Notes: a model not told the origin generated them from the letters alone. Shown: positions 1 to 11,289, numbered from the stretch's first letter. The stretch: 64,000 nucleotides of DNA from Endomychus coccineus (GCA_958510875.1 OY294068.1:70410633-70474632), one strand, 5' to 3'. A program made the numbers and translations.

Positions 1-540
1 ATAGGCACTCGAATTTTCTAGAAGGTTCGGAGGTTATAGGCATAGGGAAAGACTTCACCAGGTAAATAGTTCCACAACTTCGCTGTTCTACCTATAAAAA
101 TGAAGTCTGGTAGGAAGAAGTTCGGCTCGACCTTGACAATGCAGGGGCGACTAGTTTGAGCTCATCTAGTCCTCCTATCTGGAATCACTCGTGGTGGAAC
201 AACAGACGAGATTTCTGATGAACACCGACCATGGAAATATCTATAGAAAAGGGAGAGATCTCCCACTGTGGACGGGACAGGTGGTCACTTCGAGTAGATC
301 GTTTATATGGAGCAGAAACAAAGTTGGTGCCAAGACAGATCCCTGTGGAACACCAGCGTTGATAGCCATTGTATGGAGTGATCTATTTGAGAGAAAACTC
401 GATAGTAAGCGACATAGTTGAGGCAGCAAACCATATGACTGAAAATTTCCGAAGAAGGTTCAGGTGCCAGACTTGGTCAAATGCTTTGGAGATATCCAAT
501 AATACAGCTGATACATGTTTTTCACGGGGGGCAAAGGGCT
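1..540 (-). pseudogene. Relic of a jockey-like LINE reverse transcriptase (3' part)
   Basis: Read on the minus strand, about 400-500 encodes LLDISKAFDQVWHLNLL, the RT palm motif of non-LTR retrotransposons. About 305-345 encodes GVPQGSVLAPTLFLLHINDL, the next RT motif. The end near 1-130 encodes a tail like RTAKLWNYLPGEVFP, typical of the C-terminus of jockey-type LINE ORF2 proteins. The motifs fall in different frames and are broken by stops, and the YADD-box region between them is shortened, so this is a dead, internally deleted copy. It is cut by the window edge. The clade is inferred from motif wording; the LINE origin is secure. Confidence 0.8.
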
Positions 541-567
541 TCGGCCTAGGCATTAAGAGACCGCAAT

Positions 568-583
568 CCCCCCCCCCCCCCCC
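568..583. repeat. Poly-C run of 16
   Basis: Sixteen consecutive C at the edge of the LINE relic. Homopolymers of this length are error-prone in sequencing, so the exact length is uncertain. Confidence 0.8.
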
Positions 584-1037
584 TTAATTAATAAGTAATG
601 TCTTACAAATTGTAACGTGGGGTATATATTTGAGAATAGGTAGATATTTTCCGTCGTCAACTTCCGTAAACAATTTGGAATCCCTGTTGGACTTTTTCTC
701 CTTAGCCTCCATTTGGATTTTGGAATAATTGACAATGAAAAAGGATGTTTAAACTTCGTATTTCTCTAGGAACTACCAAAGAAGTACATTCTAATTAGCA
801 GCGTCCGGCTGAGAGTAACCCCTTGTTTACATTAATAACCCCAAATAGTATTTAAACAGGTACATATTGTTTTCTAATTTAGTTTACTCCGATGATATCT
901 ACATGGCAGCTGAAAGGTCCTTAGTAATTAATAGTATTTTTAGTGGATAAGGGTGATTATTTCGTACTTATTAGTATAATGATTACTTAATCCTTAATTT
1001 TACGTACCTACTACAAGTTTGTTATTGATTGTTTCAG
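584..1037. other. Sequence upstream of the first FAM110 exon seen; nothing recognised
   Basis: AT-rich, without an ORF of substance. It ends in a pyrimidine-rich tract and TTTCAG (1032-1037), a good splice acceptor for the next exon, so it is most likely intron. Confidence 0.5.
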
Positions 1038-1363
1038 ATATGGCTGTTTCACCTTCAAGATCTTTACCGCCTTTATCTCATAGGCGATCTATGCATTCCG
1101 GTTCAAATGACCTTTTGCAAAATAAATTACGCCAATTATTAGTTTGTGACAGTGCAGAAGAATTGAGTGTTGAACAAATAGCTCCACTGAGTCCTCCAGC
1201 TGAATATGCACAACGTTGCCATAAAAGCCTTCCTGATTTACATTACAGAACTGAATTGCAAGGATCTAATAAAAGTAGTAATAAAAGTCTTTCGAATCGA
1301 GACAGTGGCGGATCCAGTGGGCATTATACTCAGAGAAGTGAGCCGGCACCACCACCTAGACAG
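1038..1363 (+). CDS. FAM110-family protein, coding exon
   Basis: The exon is bounded by an acceptor (TTTCAG, ending 1037) and a donor (CAG|GTAAAT, 1364 onward) and leaves in phase 0, matching the terminal exon at 13777. It encodes a Ser- and Pro-rich, low-complexity stretch with RSLPPLSHRRS, SLPDLHYRTE and EPAPPPRQ. An ATG at 1040 could be the start, but the exon begins two bases earlier in an open frame. The N-terminal FAM110 signature I would expect (like SAVERLEADKAKYVK in vertebrates) is absent, so upstream coding exons probably lie outside the window. The family call rests on the downstream exon. FAM110 proteins of vertebrates are reported at centrosomes and spindle poles; a role here is inference only. 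Confidence 0.75.
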
Positions 1364-1627
1364 GTAAATAAATTGATTCTTTCATGAAATCAATTTTCTG
1401 AGATACCTTTCTTTATATTCTGACTATCTACAATCTACATTCTTCCATCATCGTTAACAGATCGACATCTCTCAACGAATGATTTGAATATTATAAAAAT
1501 AACCGATTGTATTGTGGTATTTTTTTAGTCATCTGTGTTAACAAAGATAATTGATATGGTTTCGATTTCTCAAATGATTAATAGGTTCAGGCAGTATAAT
1601 CTAACAAACCGAATGCGATAAACTTTA

Positions 1628-2784
1628 TAGTCCAGGCTGTGAACCGGGATTTTAACTATAATAAAAAAAAAACATGTAAGTTCGAATCAAAATTTTTTTT
1701 TTTGCATTAGCTTCTGGAGGTTCTCAGGATCATTCATACACCTTAAAACCTCTTGGGAACCCCAACCCCACCCATTGGGGGCGAAAATGGCCCGAATCTC
1801 CAAGTCTTGAATTGTATTTTCTACAAAAAAGGTATTTTGGCATTTCGAATGCACCAAGGAGGTTTTTTGGGTCGCGGATCACGAATCCGTGGCCACATTT
1901 ACTTGCAATCCATCGTAGGAGTGGTCAAATCGACAAAATTGGCCAATTTTGCACCCTTAATATGTTATTTTGCAATTTACGTGTTTTAGGCATTTCGAAT
2001 GCACCAAGGCGGTTTTTTGATTCGTTGATCACGAATCCGTAGCTAGATTTACTGGCAATCCATCGTAGGGGTGGTCAAATCGACAAAATTTACCCATTTC
2101 GCACCCCTATATGTTATTTTGCAATTTACGTGTTTTTGGCATTTCGAATGCACCAAGGGGGTTTTTTGGGTCGCTGATCACGAATCTGTAGCCACGTTTA
2201 CTTGTAATTCATCGTAGGGGTGGTAAAATTTACGAAATTTTTTTGGGTCGCTAAATACGATTCCGAAGCCAGATTTACTCCGAAGTAATTTTAAAATGCA
2301 AAAATAATAAAAATTTAGAAGCGCGTCAAATTAGCCATTTTTGTAATTTTCCCACCCCTACGATGATATTCGAGTAAATCTGGCTTCGGAATCGTATTCA
2401 GCGACCCAAAAAACCTCCTTGGTGCATTCGAAATGCCTAAAACACGTAAATTGCAAAACATATAGGGGTGCAAAATTGACCAATTTCGTCGATTTTATCA
2501 CACCTACGATGGATTGCAAGTAAATCTGGCTACGGATTCGTGTTCAGCGACCCAAAAAAACCCCTAGGTGCACTCGAAATGCCAAAATACCTTTTTTTGT
2601 AGCAAATACAATTCAAGACTTGGAGATTTCGGGCCATTTTCGCCCCAATGGGTGGGGTAGGGGTTCCCAAGAGGTTTTAAGGTGTATGAATGATCCTGAG
2701 AACCTCCTGAAGCTAATGCAAAAAAATCGTTTTGATTCGAACTTAAATGTTTTTTGTTTTTTTTTCCGGTTCATGCCTGGACTA
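1628..2784. mobile_element. Foldback (palindromic) DNA element, 3-bp TTA target duplication
   Basis: The ends are perfect short inverted repeats, TAGTCCAGGC at 1628 and GCCTGGACTA ending 2784, flanked by TTA on both sides (1625-1627 and 2785-2787). The two halves are near-complete reverse complements: the block near 1690-1800 (ending in a GGGGGCGAAAATGGCCCG-like stretch) recurs inverted at about 2620-2750. Each arm has internal direct repeats of roughly 150 bp containing GGCATTTCGAATGCACCAAG. No transposase is encoded. A 3-bp TWA duplication fits PIF/Harbinger-type mobilisation, but the superfamily is inferred. A related element lies at 52683-53251. Confidence 0.85.
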
Positions 2785-2791
2785 TTAAATA

Positions 2792-3077
2792 TGTTAGTTG
2801 ATATTTAGTTGATCTGCTGCCATCTATCATAGGGCGGTGACAATAGGCAGTGGGGACTCCCCGAGTTGAAGGGTATTCCCCGAGTGGTGTTCAGCGCAAA
2901 GCTGGTAGGCTCGTAGCTGTGGTGCGGCAGTACGAAGTTAGATATTAAGAGGTGCGGAGGTACTTCTTAAGAGCTCGGTGTGGTGGTTGGGAGGAACGAG
3001 CCCTATAGGCGGTAATTTACGCGATAATTCGTATAAAAAACGAATGATAAACTAACCAAACAGTTTATGAACTAACA
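2792..3077 (+). repeat. 5' long terminal repeat
   Basis: 286 bp, TG...CA, matching 8037-8322 base for base by eye. It contains the inverted motif GGGGACTCCCC early on and presumably the element promoter; I do not see a TATA box I would defend. Confidence 0.95.
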
Positions 3078-3092
3078 TCAGAAGTGGGATTA
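3078..3092 (+). promoter_or_regulatory. Probable primer-binding site, tRNA-Leu-like
   Basis: Directly after the 5' LTR comes TCAGAAGTGGGAT. This resembles the complement of the acceptor stem of animal tRNA-Leu, with the expected TGG... start shifted into or lost at the LTR border. From memory, mdg3-type Gypsy elements use a similar site. A tRNA set of the species would settle it. Confidence 0.4.
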
Positions 3093-3162
3093 ACTCAGAG
3101 CGGCCTAGTTTGTGTTAATTTTTTTTTTCCTAGTTTTGTGAATGGGATAAATAGACTTCAAC

Positions 3163-4083
3163 ATGGAAGAAATCCAAAGCTATGATAGTGAAAATGAAAG
3201 TGTGGAATGGGATCGCGATTTTGAGAGTCGTGAAAATGGATCGCTTCATAATATTGATGCGTTAATTAATAGCGATAGTGTTCAGCGGCCCCGTCTGAAG
3301 CTGTGCCATACGTTCGAGTGTTACAACAAACAATGCAGTTGTTTTTAAAACATCTGGCGACGTGACAAAATCAAAACTGCTGTGTCGGCAAATACCAATA
3401 GTTCAAGGGATGCTGAACCAACTAATCTTCCGTTTATGAAATCTGATGTGAGATTTCGGTTAACCGCATTTGACCCGGATGACGATGTACATACAATGTT
3501 GGAATGGTTAGAGGACGTCAGCAAAATAAAAGATAAGTTAGGTATTGATGAAAATTGCATGATTGTGCGATGTGCAGATGCTTTGAAAGGTAAGGCATTA
3601 GTTTATTATAATCATTGGCGTCCTGTCGAACGAAATTGGACAAATTTTGTAACTGATTTTACGAACGCGTTTCCTGACGGAGAAACCCATGGAACGCGGA
3701 TGATTCGTGCCGCTAATTTGAAGAGCAGCCAATTCGAAAGTTTAACAGATTATGCTTTAACTAAAATTAGGTACCTGAAACGTTTTTTGAACACGTTTAC
3801 ATGGGAGTACATCTTAAGCTGTGTCGTAACGGGACTAGAAAGTCAGAGCGCTCGTGATCTGATCCAAGCACGACAACCGGCCTTGCTCCAACTTTTAGGA
3901 CAATACGAAGCCGAAAAAACTTTGTCCAAAGATCATTGTGATTACAGATTTCGGTCAGATAAACGTTCGAGTTCGATGTCATTATACCGTGATTCAAAAC
4001 AGGGACGCTGGAGCAGACAAAAATTATTATGTGACAGAGCTTCAACTTCGTCAAATAATTATTCCCGTAAATTTGTTGGAAAA
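3163..4083 (+). pseudogene. gag of the Gypsy element, frame-broken
   Basis: The first reading frame opens with an acidic N-terminus at ATG 3163 and meets TAA at 3346. The same frame is open again from about 3352 and carries a capsid-like region (motifs such as MLEWLEDVSKI, GKALVYYNHW and LTDYALTKIRYL) to about 4080. Around 3290-3360 a different frame looks more protein-like, suggesting two compensating indels. A further shift near 4083 moves the coding into the pol frame in the middle of the first zinc knuckle. The breaks contrast with the intact pol and identical LTRs, so this is either a very young dead copy or contains sequencing errors. Confidence 0.75.
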
Positions 4084-7000
4084 TGTTTGTTGCGGCAGGG
4101 AAGGTCATCGGGAAAGAGATTGTTTTTCTCGAAACCAGACATTATCTAAGCAACAAAGCACCTCGATTACTTCAACTCGACAGGAATGTTCCTATTGTAA
4201 AAAATCGGGACATGTTGAAAATGATTGCTTCAGCAAAAAGCTCGGAAAACCGAAGGTTGTGCAATGTATATTACCGACACGAAATACATTCAGGACCCCG
4301 ATAGCAACCATTCTTTCGGAAGGTACAGCAATTTCCCTTACTTATTTGATTGATACTGGCTCCGAAGTTTCACTTTTGAGAGAAGGTGCTGCCAAACTAC
4401 TAAATGTTAAGGTTGCGTATGATGAAACTTTGTTGGATACAGTGGGTACCACCGTGCTTACTAGAGATCGTTGTATTCTGTTTGTCAACTTTCGCCAAGC
4501 GCTTTTGGAAATACAATTCTCTATAATATCCGATAACGCGTTACCAGGTACAGCAGACATGCTAATTGGTTTAGACGTCATTCAAAAACCTGGGTTGGAG
4601 CTAATAAAATGTGATGGTTTCATCGACTTGCGATATAATGCCGCATTTGTTCCGATTGTTGCAAGGGCGAAAATAAGCGAAGATTTTGGGGCAGATATGT
4701 CAGGACTGGCCGAAAAGGACCAAAAGCGTGTGTATTCATTATTAAAGCAACATCGCGATACAGTAGCTCCTTTTATTTCTACGAGTGATTTGATTATCAA
4801 GTTAATTGATTCGACGCCTGTGGTCCATCGACCCCGTCATTTGGCCTATGCGGAAAGAAGTAGAGTAAAATCACTGATCGAAGAAATGATCGAAAGTGGC
4901 ATTGCACGGGAAAGTTATTCCGAATACGCAAGTCCTATTGTCTTGGTGACAAAAAAGGATGGATCGCTGCGATTATGCGTTGATTATCGGGATTTAAATA
5001 AACGAGTAGCTAAAGACAGGTACCCACTACCAAGAATTCAAGATCAAATAGATGCACTACAAAAATATCGTTATTTTTCAACTCTTGATATGAAGGCGGG
5101 GTTCTACCAAATGAAAATAGAGGAAAATTCGAGACATTTGTTTGCGTTTGTTACACCCGACGGACATTATGAATTTAATGTGATGCCTTTCGGATTTGTT
5201 AATGCTCCGTCGTGTTACCAACGGGCAATTGATAGAGCGCTAGGAGATTTGAAAAACAGGGCCGCATTTGTTTATATTGACGATGTGCTTTGTCCAGGAG
5301 AAACAATTGAAGAAGCGTGTGAAAAATTGTCATTGGTTCTACAATCACTCGCTAGAGGTGGTTTTTCTTTAAACTACAAAAAATGTCAATTTTTGAAACA
5401 AGAGATTCAGTATTTGGGTTTCATCATTAGCGATGGATGTGTTAAGCCTAGTTCATCTAAAATTGATGCGTTAGTAAAATCCTTACCACCAGAAGATACT
5501 CGAGGTGTCCGGCAATTTCTGGGATTAGCTAGTTATTTCCGGAGATTTATAAAAAATTTTGCTGTGATATCAGCACCTATTACGGCGCTTTTGAGAAAAG
5601 AAGTCTTATTTGAATGGACATATGTGCATGAACAAGCTCGTCAAGACATTATTAAGTTACTAACGGCTGATCCTATTCTGGCAATTTATAATCCAGATAT
5701 TGATGTGGAACTTCATACCGACGCCTGTTCCGTTGGTCTTGGTGGAATGATCCTCCAAAAATATGGAGATAAGATGCACCCAGTGGCCTATTTCAGTCGT
5801 AGAACAACTGAATCGGAGGCGAAATATCATTCTTTTGATTTGGAGACACTGGCCATAGTGGAAGCAACTCAGTATTTTAGAGTCTATTTGTACGGCCGAC
5901 ATTTCAAAATTTTCACCGATTGTAATGCTGTTCGTGCTACGGCGGTAAAAAAGGAATTACATCCCCGAATAGCTCGTTGGTGGATTAAACTACAGGATTA
6001 CAATTTCGACATAGAATATCGTCCCGGTGTTAAAATGGCGCACGTCGATTACTTAAGCCGAAACCCTGTTGTCTGTCGAACATCCACCAGATCTTATTTG
6101 AATGAGCCGCTTCAACCTGTAGAAAGTTATCAAGCAACAGATAATGTCTGTAAGAGTGTTATTCAAAGAGTTCTACCAAATTCTGAATTGCGTCAATATC
6201 AAGTGAAAAACGGAATAGTGTATCGTTTGATAGGGTCACCAAAAACTCTGCGTTGCTATGTTCCCGAACAAGCCAGATTGAGACTTTTAAAAGCATTCCA
6301 CGACGAGTCAACACATATTGGTTCTGGTAAGATGTTAGCCAAACTACGAGAAACTCTTTATTGGCCTAAGATGCAAAAATGTGTACGAAAATATGTTGAC
6401 AACTGTCGTGCGTGTGCAATTGGCAAATCTCATACAGGAAAACGTCCAGGTTTATATCAATTAGGAGAAAAGCCTAATGAACCATTCCATGTATGGCATG
6501 TAGACCATGCTGGACCGTTGGTTAAGTCTAAAGGTTCCACGCAAATTTTAGTTATCATAGATGCGTTTTCGAAGTATTGCAAGCTGATTCCAGTTGGGGG
6601 AAAGACTTCCCATGACGCTATTGTTGCTTTAGATCGAGTTTTTGATGAAATTGGCACGCCTAAGAAAATTGTGGCGGATAGAGGAACCGCTTTTACGTCT
6701 AGAGATTTTTCAGAATATTTGGCAGCGTTCGGCATTGATATTCATTTAGTGGCGACTGGAGTACCGCGTGGTAATGGCGTTGTTGAAAGGCTTATGAGGA
6801 CTATCTTTAATATGATGCGATCGACTTTGACCGCCGAAAAAGAAAATACATGGATTAATGTGTTACCACACATTGAAAACAACATTAATAATACTATTAG
6901 TACTTCGACATGTACGACTCCCGCAGTACTTATGTTTGGCGTTAACTCGCCTCTGAAGGCTTCGCAGCACTTGTTACAGAATATTGCTCAGCCAGCTGTT

Positions 7001-7288
7001 GATTTGAATATTGTCACTGAAACGGTTAAACAGCGTGCCGCTAAGACTTATCAAGCCGTTGTGGATAAGTTAAATAAAAGTCGTAAGCCTGCTATTGCTT
7101 TTGTTGAAGAGGATCGTGTTTTAATTGAAGATACTCAAGACCCTGGAAGAGGTAAATTAGGACCTCGATATAAAGGTCCCTATACAGTGAAGCGGGTACT
7201 GCCAAATGATCGGTATTGCCTAAGTAAGGGAGGTAAACGAGAAACTGTTGCTTCCAGAGACCAGTTACGTGCATGGCCAGCAAAATAA
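4082..7288 (+). CDS. pol: Gypsy Pol polyprotein: zinc knuckles, protease, RT, RNase H, integrase
   Basis: The frame is open from 3938, but protein-like sequence starts near 4082 in the first of two CCHC knuckles (CCGREGHRERDC, then CSYCKKSGHVENDC). Next come an aspartic protease with DTGSEVSLL (about 4350) and its IGLDV strand, and a reverse transcriptase with KKDGSLRLCVDYRDLNK, YFSTLDMKAGFYQMKI, the FGFVNAP motif and a catalytic YIDD box near 5275. RNase H has ELHTDACSVGLGG and later FTDCNAV. Integrase has an HHCC finger (H..H..C..C, about 6300-6415) and the D, D, E triad in WHVDHAG, VADRGTAF and NGVVERL. About 1,070 residues, stop at 7286-7288. It makes cDNA and inserts it into chromosomes. 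By sequence it appears enzymatically complete. Confidence 0.93.
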   Translation, partial: NVCCGREGHRERDCFSRNQTLSKQQSTSITSTRQECSYCKKSGHVENDCFSKKLGKPKVVQCILPTRNTFRTPIATILSEGTAISLTYLIDTGSEVSLLREGAAKLLNVKVAYDETLLDTVGTTVLTRDRCILFVNFRQALLEIQFSIISDNALPGTADMLIGLDVIQKPGLELIKCDGFIDLRYNAAFVPIVARAKISEDFGADMSGLAEKDQKRVYSLLKQHRDTVAPFISTSDLIIKLIDSTPVVHRPRHLAYAERSRVKSLIEEMIESGIARESYSEYASPIVLVTKKDGSLRLCVDYRDLNKRVAKDRYPLPRIQDQIDALQKYRYFSTLDMKAGFYQMKIEENSRHLFAFVTPDGHYEFNVMPFGFVNAPSCYQRAIDRALGDLKNRAAFVYIDDVLCPGETIEEACEKLSLVLQSLARGGFSLNYKKCQFLKQEIQYLGFIISDGCVKPSSSKIDALVKSLPPEDTRGVRQFLGLASYFRRFIKNFAVISAPITALLRKEVLFEWTYVHEQARQDIIKLLTADPILAIYNPDIDVELHTDACSVGLGGMILQKYGDKMHPVAYFSRRTTESEAKYHSFDLETLAIVEATQYFRVYLYGRHFKIFTDCNAVRATAVKKELHPRIARWWIKLQDYNFDIEYRPGVKMAHVDYLSRNPVVCRTSTRSYLNEPLQPVESYQATDNVCKSVIQRVLPNSELRQYQVKNGIVYRLIGSPKTLRCYVPEQARLRLLKAFHDESTHIGSGKMLAKLRETLYWPKMQKCVRKYVDNCRACAIGKSHTGKRPGLYQLGEKPNEPFHVWHVDHAGPLVKSKGSTQILVIIDAFSKYCKLIPVGGKTSHDAIVALDRVFDEIGTPKKIVADRGTAFTSRDFSEYLAAFGIDIHLVATGVPRGNGVVERLMRTIFNMMRSTLTAEKENTWINVLPHIENNINNTISTSTCTTPAVLMFGVNSPLKASQHLLQNIAQPAVDLNIVTETVKQRAAKTYQAVVDKLNKSRKPAIAFVEEDRVLIEDTQDPGRGKLGPRYKGPYTVKRVLPNDRYCLSKGGKRETVASRDQLRAWPAK

Positions 7289-7390
7289 AATAAAATTAGT
7301 TTTGTTCATATAAAAAGAAAAAGAAAATTTGTTCCGTTCACTTTTGTTTAAGTTGGTTATTCAACAGTTTCATTGCACCAATTTTTATTA

Positions 7391-7960
7391 CGATCAAAAG
7401 TCTACAATGTAAAAGGTGCTCTGCCTGTATTGAGTGGTCTCGATCAAAAGTCTACAATGTAAAAGGTGCTCTGCCTGTATTGAGTGGTCTCGATCAAAAG
7501 TCTACAATGTAAAAGGTGCTCTGCCTGTATTGAGTGGTCTCGATCAAAAGTCTACAATGTAAAAGGTGCTCTGCCTGTATTGAGTGGTCTCGATCAAAAG
7601 TCTACAATGTAAAAGGTGCTCTGCCTGTATTGAGTGGTCTCGATCAAAAGTCTACAATGTAAAAGGTGCTCTGCCTGTATTGAGTGGTCTCGATCAAAAG
7701 TCTACAATGTAAAAGGTGCTCTGCCTGTATTGAGTGGTCTCGATCAAAAGTCTACAATGTAAAAGGTGCTCTGCCTGTATTGAGTGGTCTCGATCAAAAG
7801 TCTACAATGTAAAAGGTGCTCTGCCTGTATTGAGTGGTCTCGATCAAAAGTCTACAATGTAAGAGGTGCACTGCCTTATTGAGGGTCTCAATTAAAAGTC
7901 AACTGATTTGTGTTTGTAAGCAAGAGGTGCACTGCCTTGTTGAGAGTCTCAACGAAAAGA
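7391..7960 (+). repeat. 50-bp tandem array: nine perfect copies plus diverged tail
   Basis: A 50-bp unit beginning CGATCAAAAGTCTACAATGT repeats with exact 50-bp periodicity from 7391 to 7840, nine copies without a visible difference. About two shortened, mutated copies follow to about 7960 (with GAGGTGCACTGCCTT in place of the consensus). The array lies between pol and the 3' LTR. Perfect identity implies very recent expansion; the diverged copies probably represent the ancestral short array. Confidence 0.97.
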
Positions 7961-8036
7961 TCAGTGTTGGTCTCTATTGCGTTTTTTTTTTCTCAGTGTT
8001 TTAGCCATGAGGACATGGCATGGGTCAGAATGGCCG

Positions 8037-8322
8037 TGTTAGTTGATATTTAGTTGATCTGCTGCCATCTATCATAGGGCGGTGACAATAGGCAGTGGGG
8101 ACTCCCCGAGTTGAAGGGTATTCCCCGAGTGGTGTTCAGCGCAAAGCTGGTAGGCTCGTAGCTGTGGTGCGGCAGTACGAAGTTAGATATTAAGAGGTGC
8201 GGAGGTACTTCTTAAGAGCTCGGTGTGGTGGTTGGGAGGAACGAGCCCTATAGGCGGTAATTTACGCGATAATTCGTATAAAAAACGAATGATAAACTAA
8301 CCAAACAGTTTATGAACTAACA
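8037..8322 (+). repeat. 3' long terminal repeat
   Basis: 286 bp, the partner of 2792-3077, followed by the AATA target duplication at 8323-8326. It supplies the polyadenylation end of the element transcript. Confidence 0.95.
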
Positions 8323-8639
8323 AATATATAATTATACAGAATGAAAACTCTATGAAATCATTAAACCTACAAAGAAATAAATTGGTGTTACCCAAATGAG
8401 AGTTAATTTTTATAAGTTAGAACAAATTGAAGTTTGATTCTCACAATCCATATTTGTAAATGTAATAAATATAGTCGAGTCATTATTGTACAAACAACGG
8501 TCGAATAAAGAAACATTGAGATACCAAATATTTTTTCCTGAAACCTTTCGCAATGCCTTTAGTTTGCCCTACATAAAAGAAAGGAGATTTACCGCTCAGA
8601 CCACCTTCCCCCTAATAAACAATAAATAAACAATTTAAT

Positions 8640-9075
8640 AAACAATTTGAATTACTCGAAAACTATTGGTGCTTTTTTGGTCAAAATCACATCTAGTGGA
8701 TTTTTGAAGTCGCTGATTACGAATATGAAGTATAAAATACCAAATTGTAGATGGCGCTCCCGTAAAACCGGAAATAGCGCTCGTTGGGTTCTATGTTTGT
8801 ATAATAAATTAAATAACTTGATAACTATTTGTGATTTTTTGTCAAAAATCACACCTTGGGGGTTGTTGAGATTGCTGATTATGAATTTAATGTAAAAAAA
8901 TGCATATCATAGATGGTGCTCGCGTATAAGCACTAGTTTCAAAAAGATGTACATATATTTAACAAATACACATATTCGTTATTTATTAGTGAAAATTGAA
9001 GCTCTGGGGTTTTAACTTCACTGCTTATGAATATATTACTCAAAAAATTGCTTATCATAGATGGCGCTACTAAAT
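8640..9075 (+). repeat. Three diverged tandem units of about 155 bp
   Basis: Each unit carries a block like GCTGATTACGAAT (near 8713, 8873 and 9020) followed 35-45 bp later by ATAGATGGCGCT or a variant (near 8748, 8910 and 9058). The spacing is roughly 150-160 bp and the copies are heavily mutated. This is probably an old transposon sub-repeat; no coding content. Confidence 0.6.
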
Positions 9076-11285
9076 TATTGAAATGTCGGTTATTTTATGG
9101 AAAAACGTTAAGTTATAAAAATACATTATTACATCAAAATGTTTATTATGAAAATGTCATTAAAAGAATATATACTATATTATTTTTTTGGTTTTAAATA
9201 AAAAACGTTAAGATTCTGTGTATCTTATTTTTCATTATAAATATATCGATATTTAGTAGGTATATTATTTACTTCATTATTTTTTTTTCTTAATAAATAT
9301 ATTATACAATGGTATGTAAGAAAAATAAGTTTTGAAATATAAATACAAGGGAAATATAAATAAAAATAAGTTCTAAAACGAGTTCGTCATTTATTGCACT
9401 ATTTGACTGCATACCACTATTATCCTCTTCATCGTGTACAATAATGACTCGACTAATAACAAATATTTTCCAAAGATAATAGAATATCCAAATGTTCAAT
9501 GTTCATAGATTTCTACTATTTTCACTCCCCAATACTCTTTTGTTACATCAATAAATGGCGATATATTTACACTCATTTAGAATAGAAATTTGTATTTCTG
9601 AAAGGAAATAAGAAACGTCTTTTGTAATTCTTTCATATATTTTCTCCAAAATTATCTTTATTTACAATTAACACTACCATGCAATAACTTAAAATATGAA
9701 TCTGTAGCGTCTTGAAATCCTATAAGGAAAGTCAGTCAATTGAACTGATACAAATATTTTTTCAAAAATACCTTAGCACAAATCATGATACTTGTAATAT
9801 AATATCTCTTATAAAATGAATGTGAGTACAAAATTAATTTTTCAAAACATTCCACGACCTACCAAAATAATTGTTTGTCTTTTCAGTTATAAATTTAATT
9901 CACATTCCAAATTAAGATTCATTATATTTTATTCTATAATTTCGAAATACTATAATAGTTTTATATAACAAATTTCAATTAATAACTTACCACTACTTGA
10001 AAATGGGATGCATCTGTAGAACCCGAAACATTTAATACATATCTGGAAATATGAATTGTCAGAATCAGACTTCAATTTTCCATAAATTTAACTCTCAGAA
10101 ATTTTATTTTAAATGACAGGGAACATCTATGAACATATCGAAGTGTATGTTGTTAAATAAACGAAATATAATAACATCTTAGCAGAAACTAAGTAGGTAA
10201 CATAAAATCATGAGAGCGTTCCAGAGTTATGCTGAATATATATGATTATAACCCTATTTTACCCTTTAGAGATCGAGTTTCAAAAAATCCTTCCCTAGCA
10301 GGCGTCTATGCCGTAGAAAGAACTTATCTCCCAAATTTTAAGTTTGTTGGCTTTTTAGTTTCGGATATTTCCTGAAAAGTGAGTGAGTCAGTCAGTGGGT
10401 GCATACTAGTTCGCTCCTGCGGTCAGTTTTTAATCCTTCATGTAAAAATATTATGCTTTATTTTTATTGAAAGATCAGTCCAAGTTTATATTAACTCGAG
10501 AGAGTTCATTAGCTCACCACACACTTATTTCTGTTGTCTATTCTGTTGAATAATATTGATTCGTTAGAAATGTCTGAAATGTTGAGTAAGGCAAGACAAT
10601 ACTGGTTTAGAATGATTATAAACATATTTTTCATAAAGTGCTTTCTGGAACCGTGAAACGGTAGCAGTGCATACAACGTGGATGTAAATCGTACATTAAA
10701 ACTATAGTATGCAAAAGTGTGATTCAGTATAATGAAAATCACAACCTCCAGGACTGTGAAGTGTCTATTTTAAACAGACAGAAATTGAGTAATTGTTTAA
10801 AAAGGCGTTCCATGGAAGATATATGCGAGAAACCTATGAAGCTTATACATAAAGGATTAGATAAGGAAAATGTTGATACGCTAACTGTAAATTATGTGCA
10901 CCTAGTGAGGATAAACATTGATAACGGTATTATTGTTAAATAATGACTCAGTTGAAGATTATATGCCATTTTCGTGTACCACCTATTACAGACAGTCTAC
11001 GTAGATGGGAGTTTCAAATGTTGTCCAAAATTTGTCCATCAGTTATTCACTCTTCATGGGCTACAAAATGGACATCTTATCTTCCAAACAAATGAATAGA
11101 AATCCACTGTTCAAAACTGAACATCAACTTTAATCTTGAAGGTTGTCTACGTGGATTTGAAAAGGCTATTTACTCTGCTGCACAAGTCTTTATTTCTGCC
11201 GAAGTTTCTTTTTGCGTAAAGGAGGGGAAATCTTGCATAGACGCCTCGGGGGCCCGTGTCCCCGGGTGTGCCGGATTCTAACCGA
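9076..11285. other. AT-rich intron sequence without recognisable gene
   Basis: Low-complexity AT-rich DNA with short ORFs only. Around 10260-10430 there is a stretch with GTGAGTGAGTCAGTCAGTGG; its complement resembles the transposon-derived sequence at 14560-14720 (CACTCATTCACTCACTCATG), so both are probably remnants of one widespread repeat family. Confidence 0.5.
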
Positions 11286-11289
11286 CTAA

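Larger units (their letters stand above)
2792..8322 (+). mobile_element. Ty3/Gypsy LTR retrotransposon, full length, no env
   Basis: Two 286-bp LTRs, identical by eye, begin TGTTAG and end TAACA; the 4-bp flanks are AATA on both sides (2788-2791 and 8323-8326). Between them lie a frame-broken gag, an uninterrupted pol with the order protease, RT, RNase H, integrase (the Ty3/Gypsy order), and a non-coding 3' region with 50-bp tandem repeats. There is no env-like ORF between pol and the 3' LTR. The insertion sits 4 bp outside the TTA duplication of the foldback element, so it arrived next to it. LTR identity indicates a very recent insertion. A purine-rich primer tract before the 3' LTR is not obvious. 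Confidence 0.95.

Noticed and set aside
1753..2042. Two overlapping ORFs with repeated LGISNAPRRFF-like wording
   Set aside because: Translation of the direct sub-repeats in the foldback element; no real coding.
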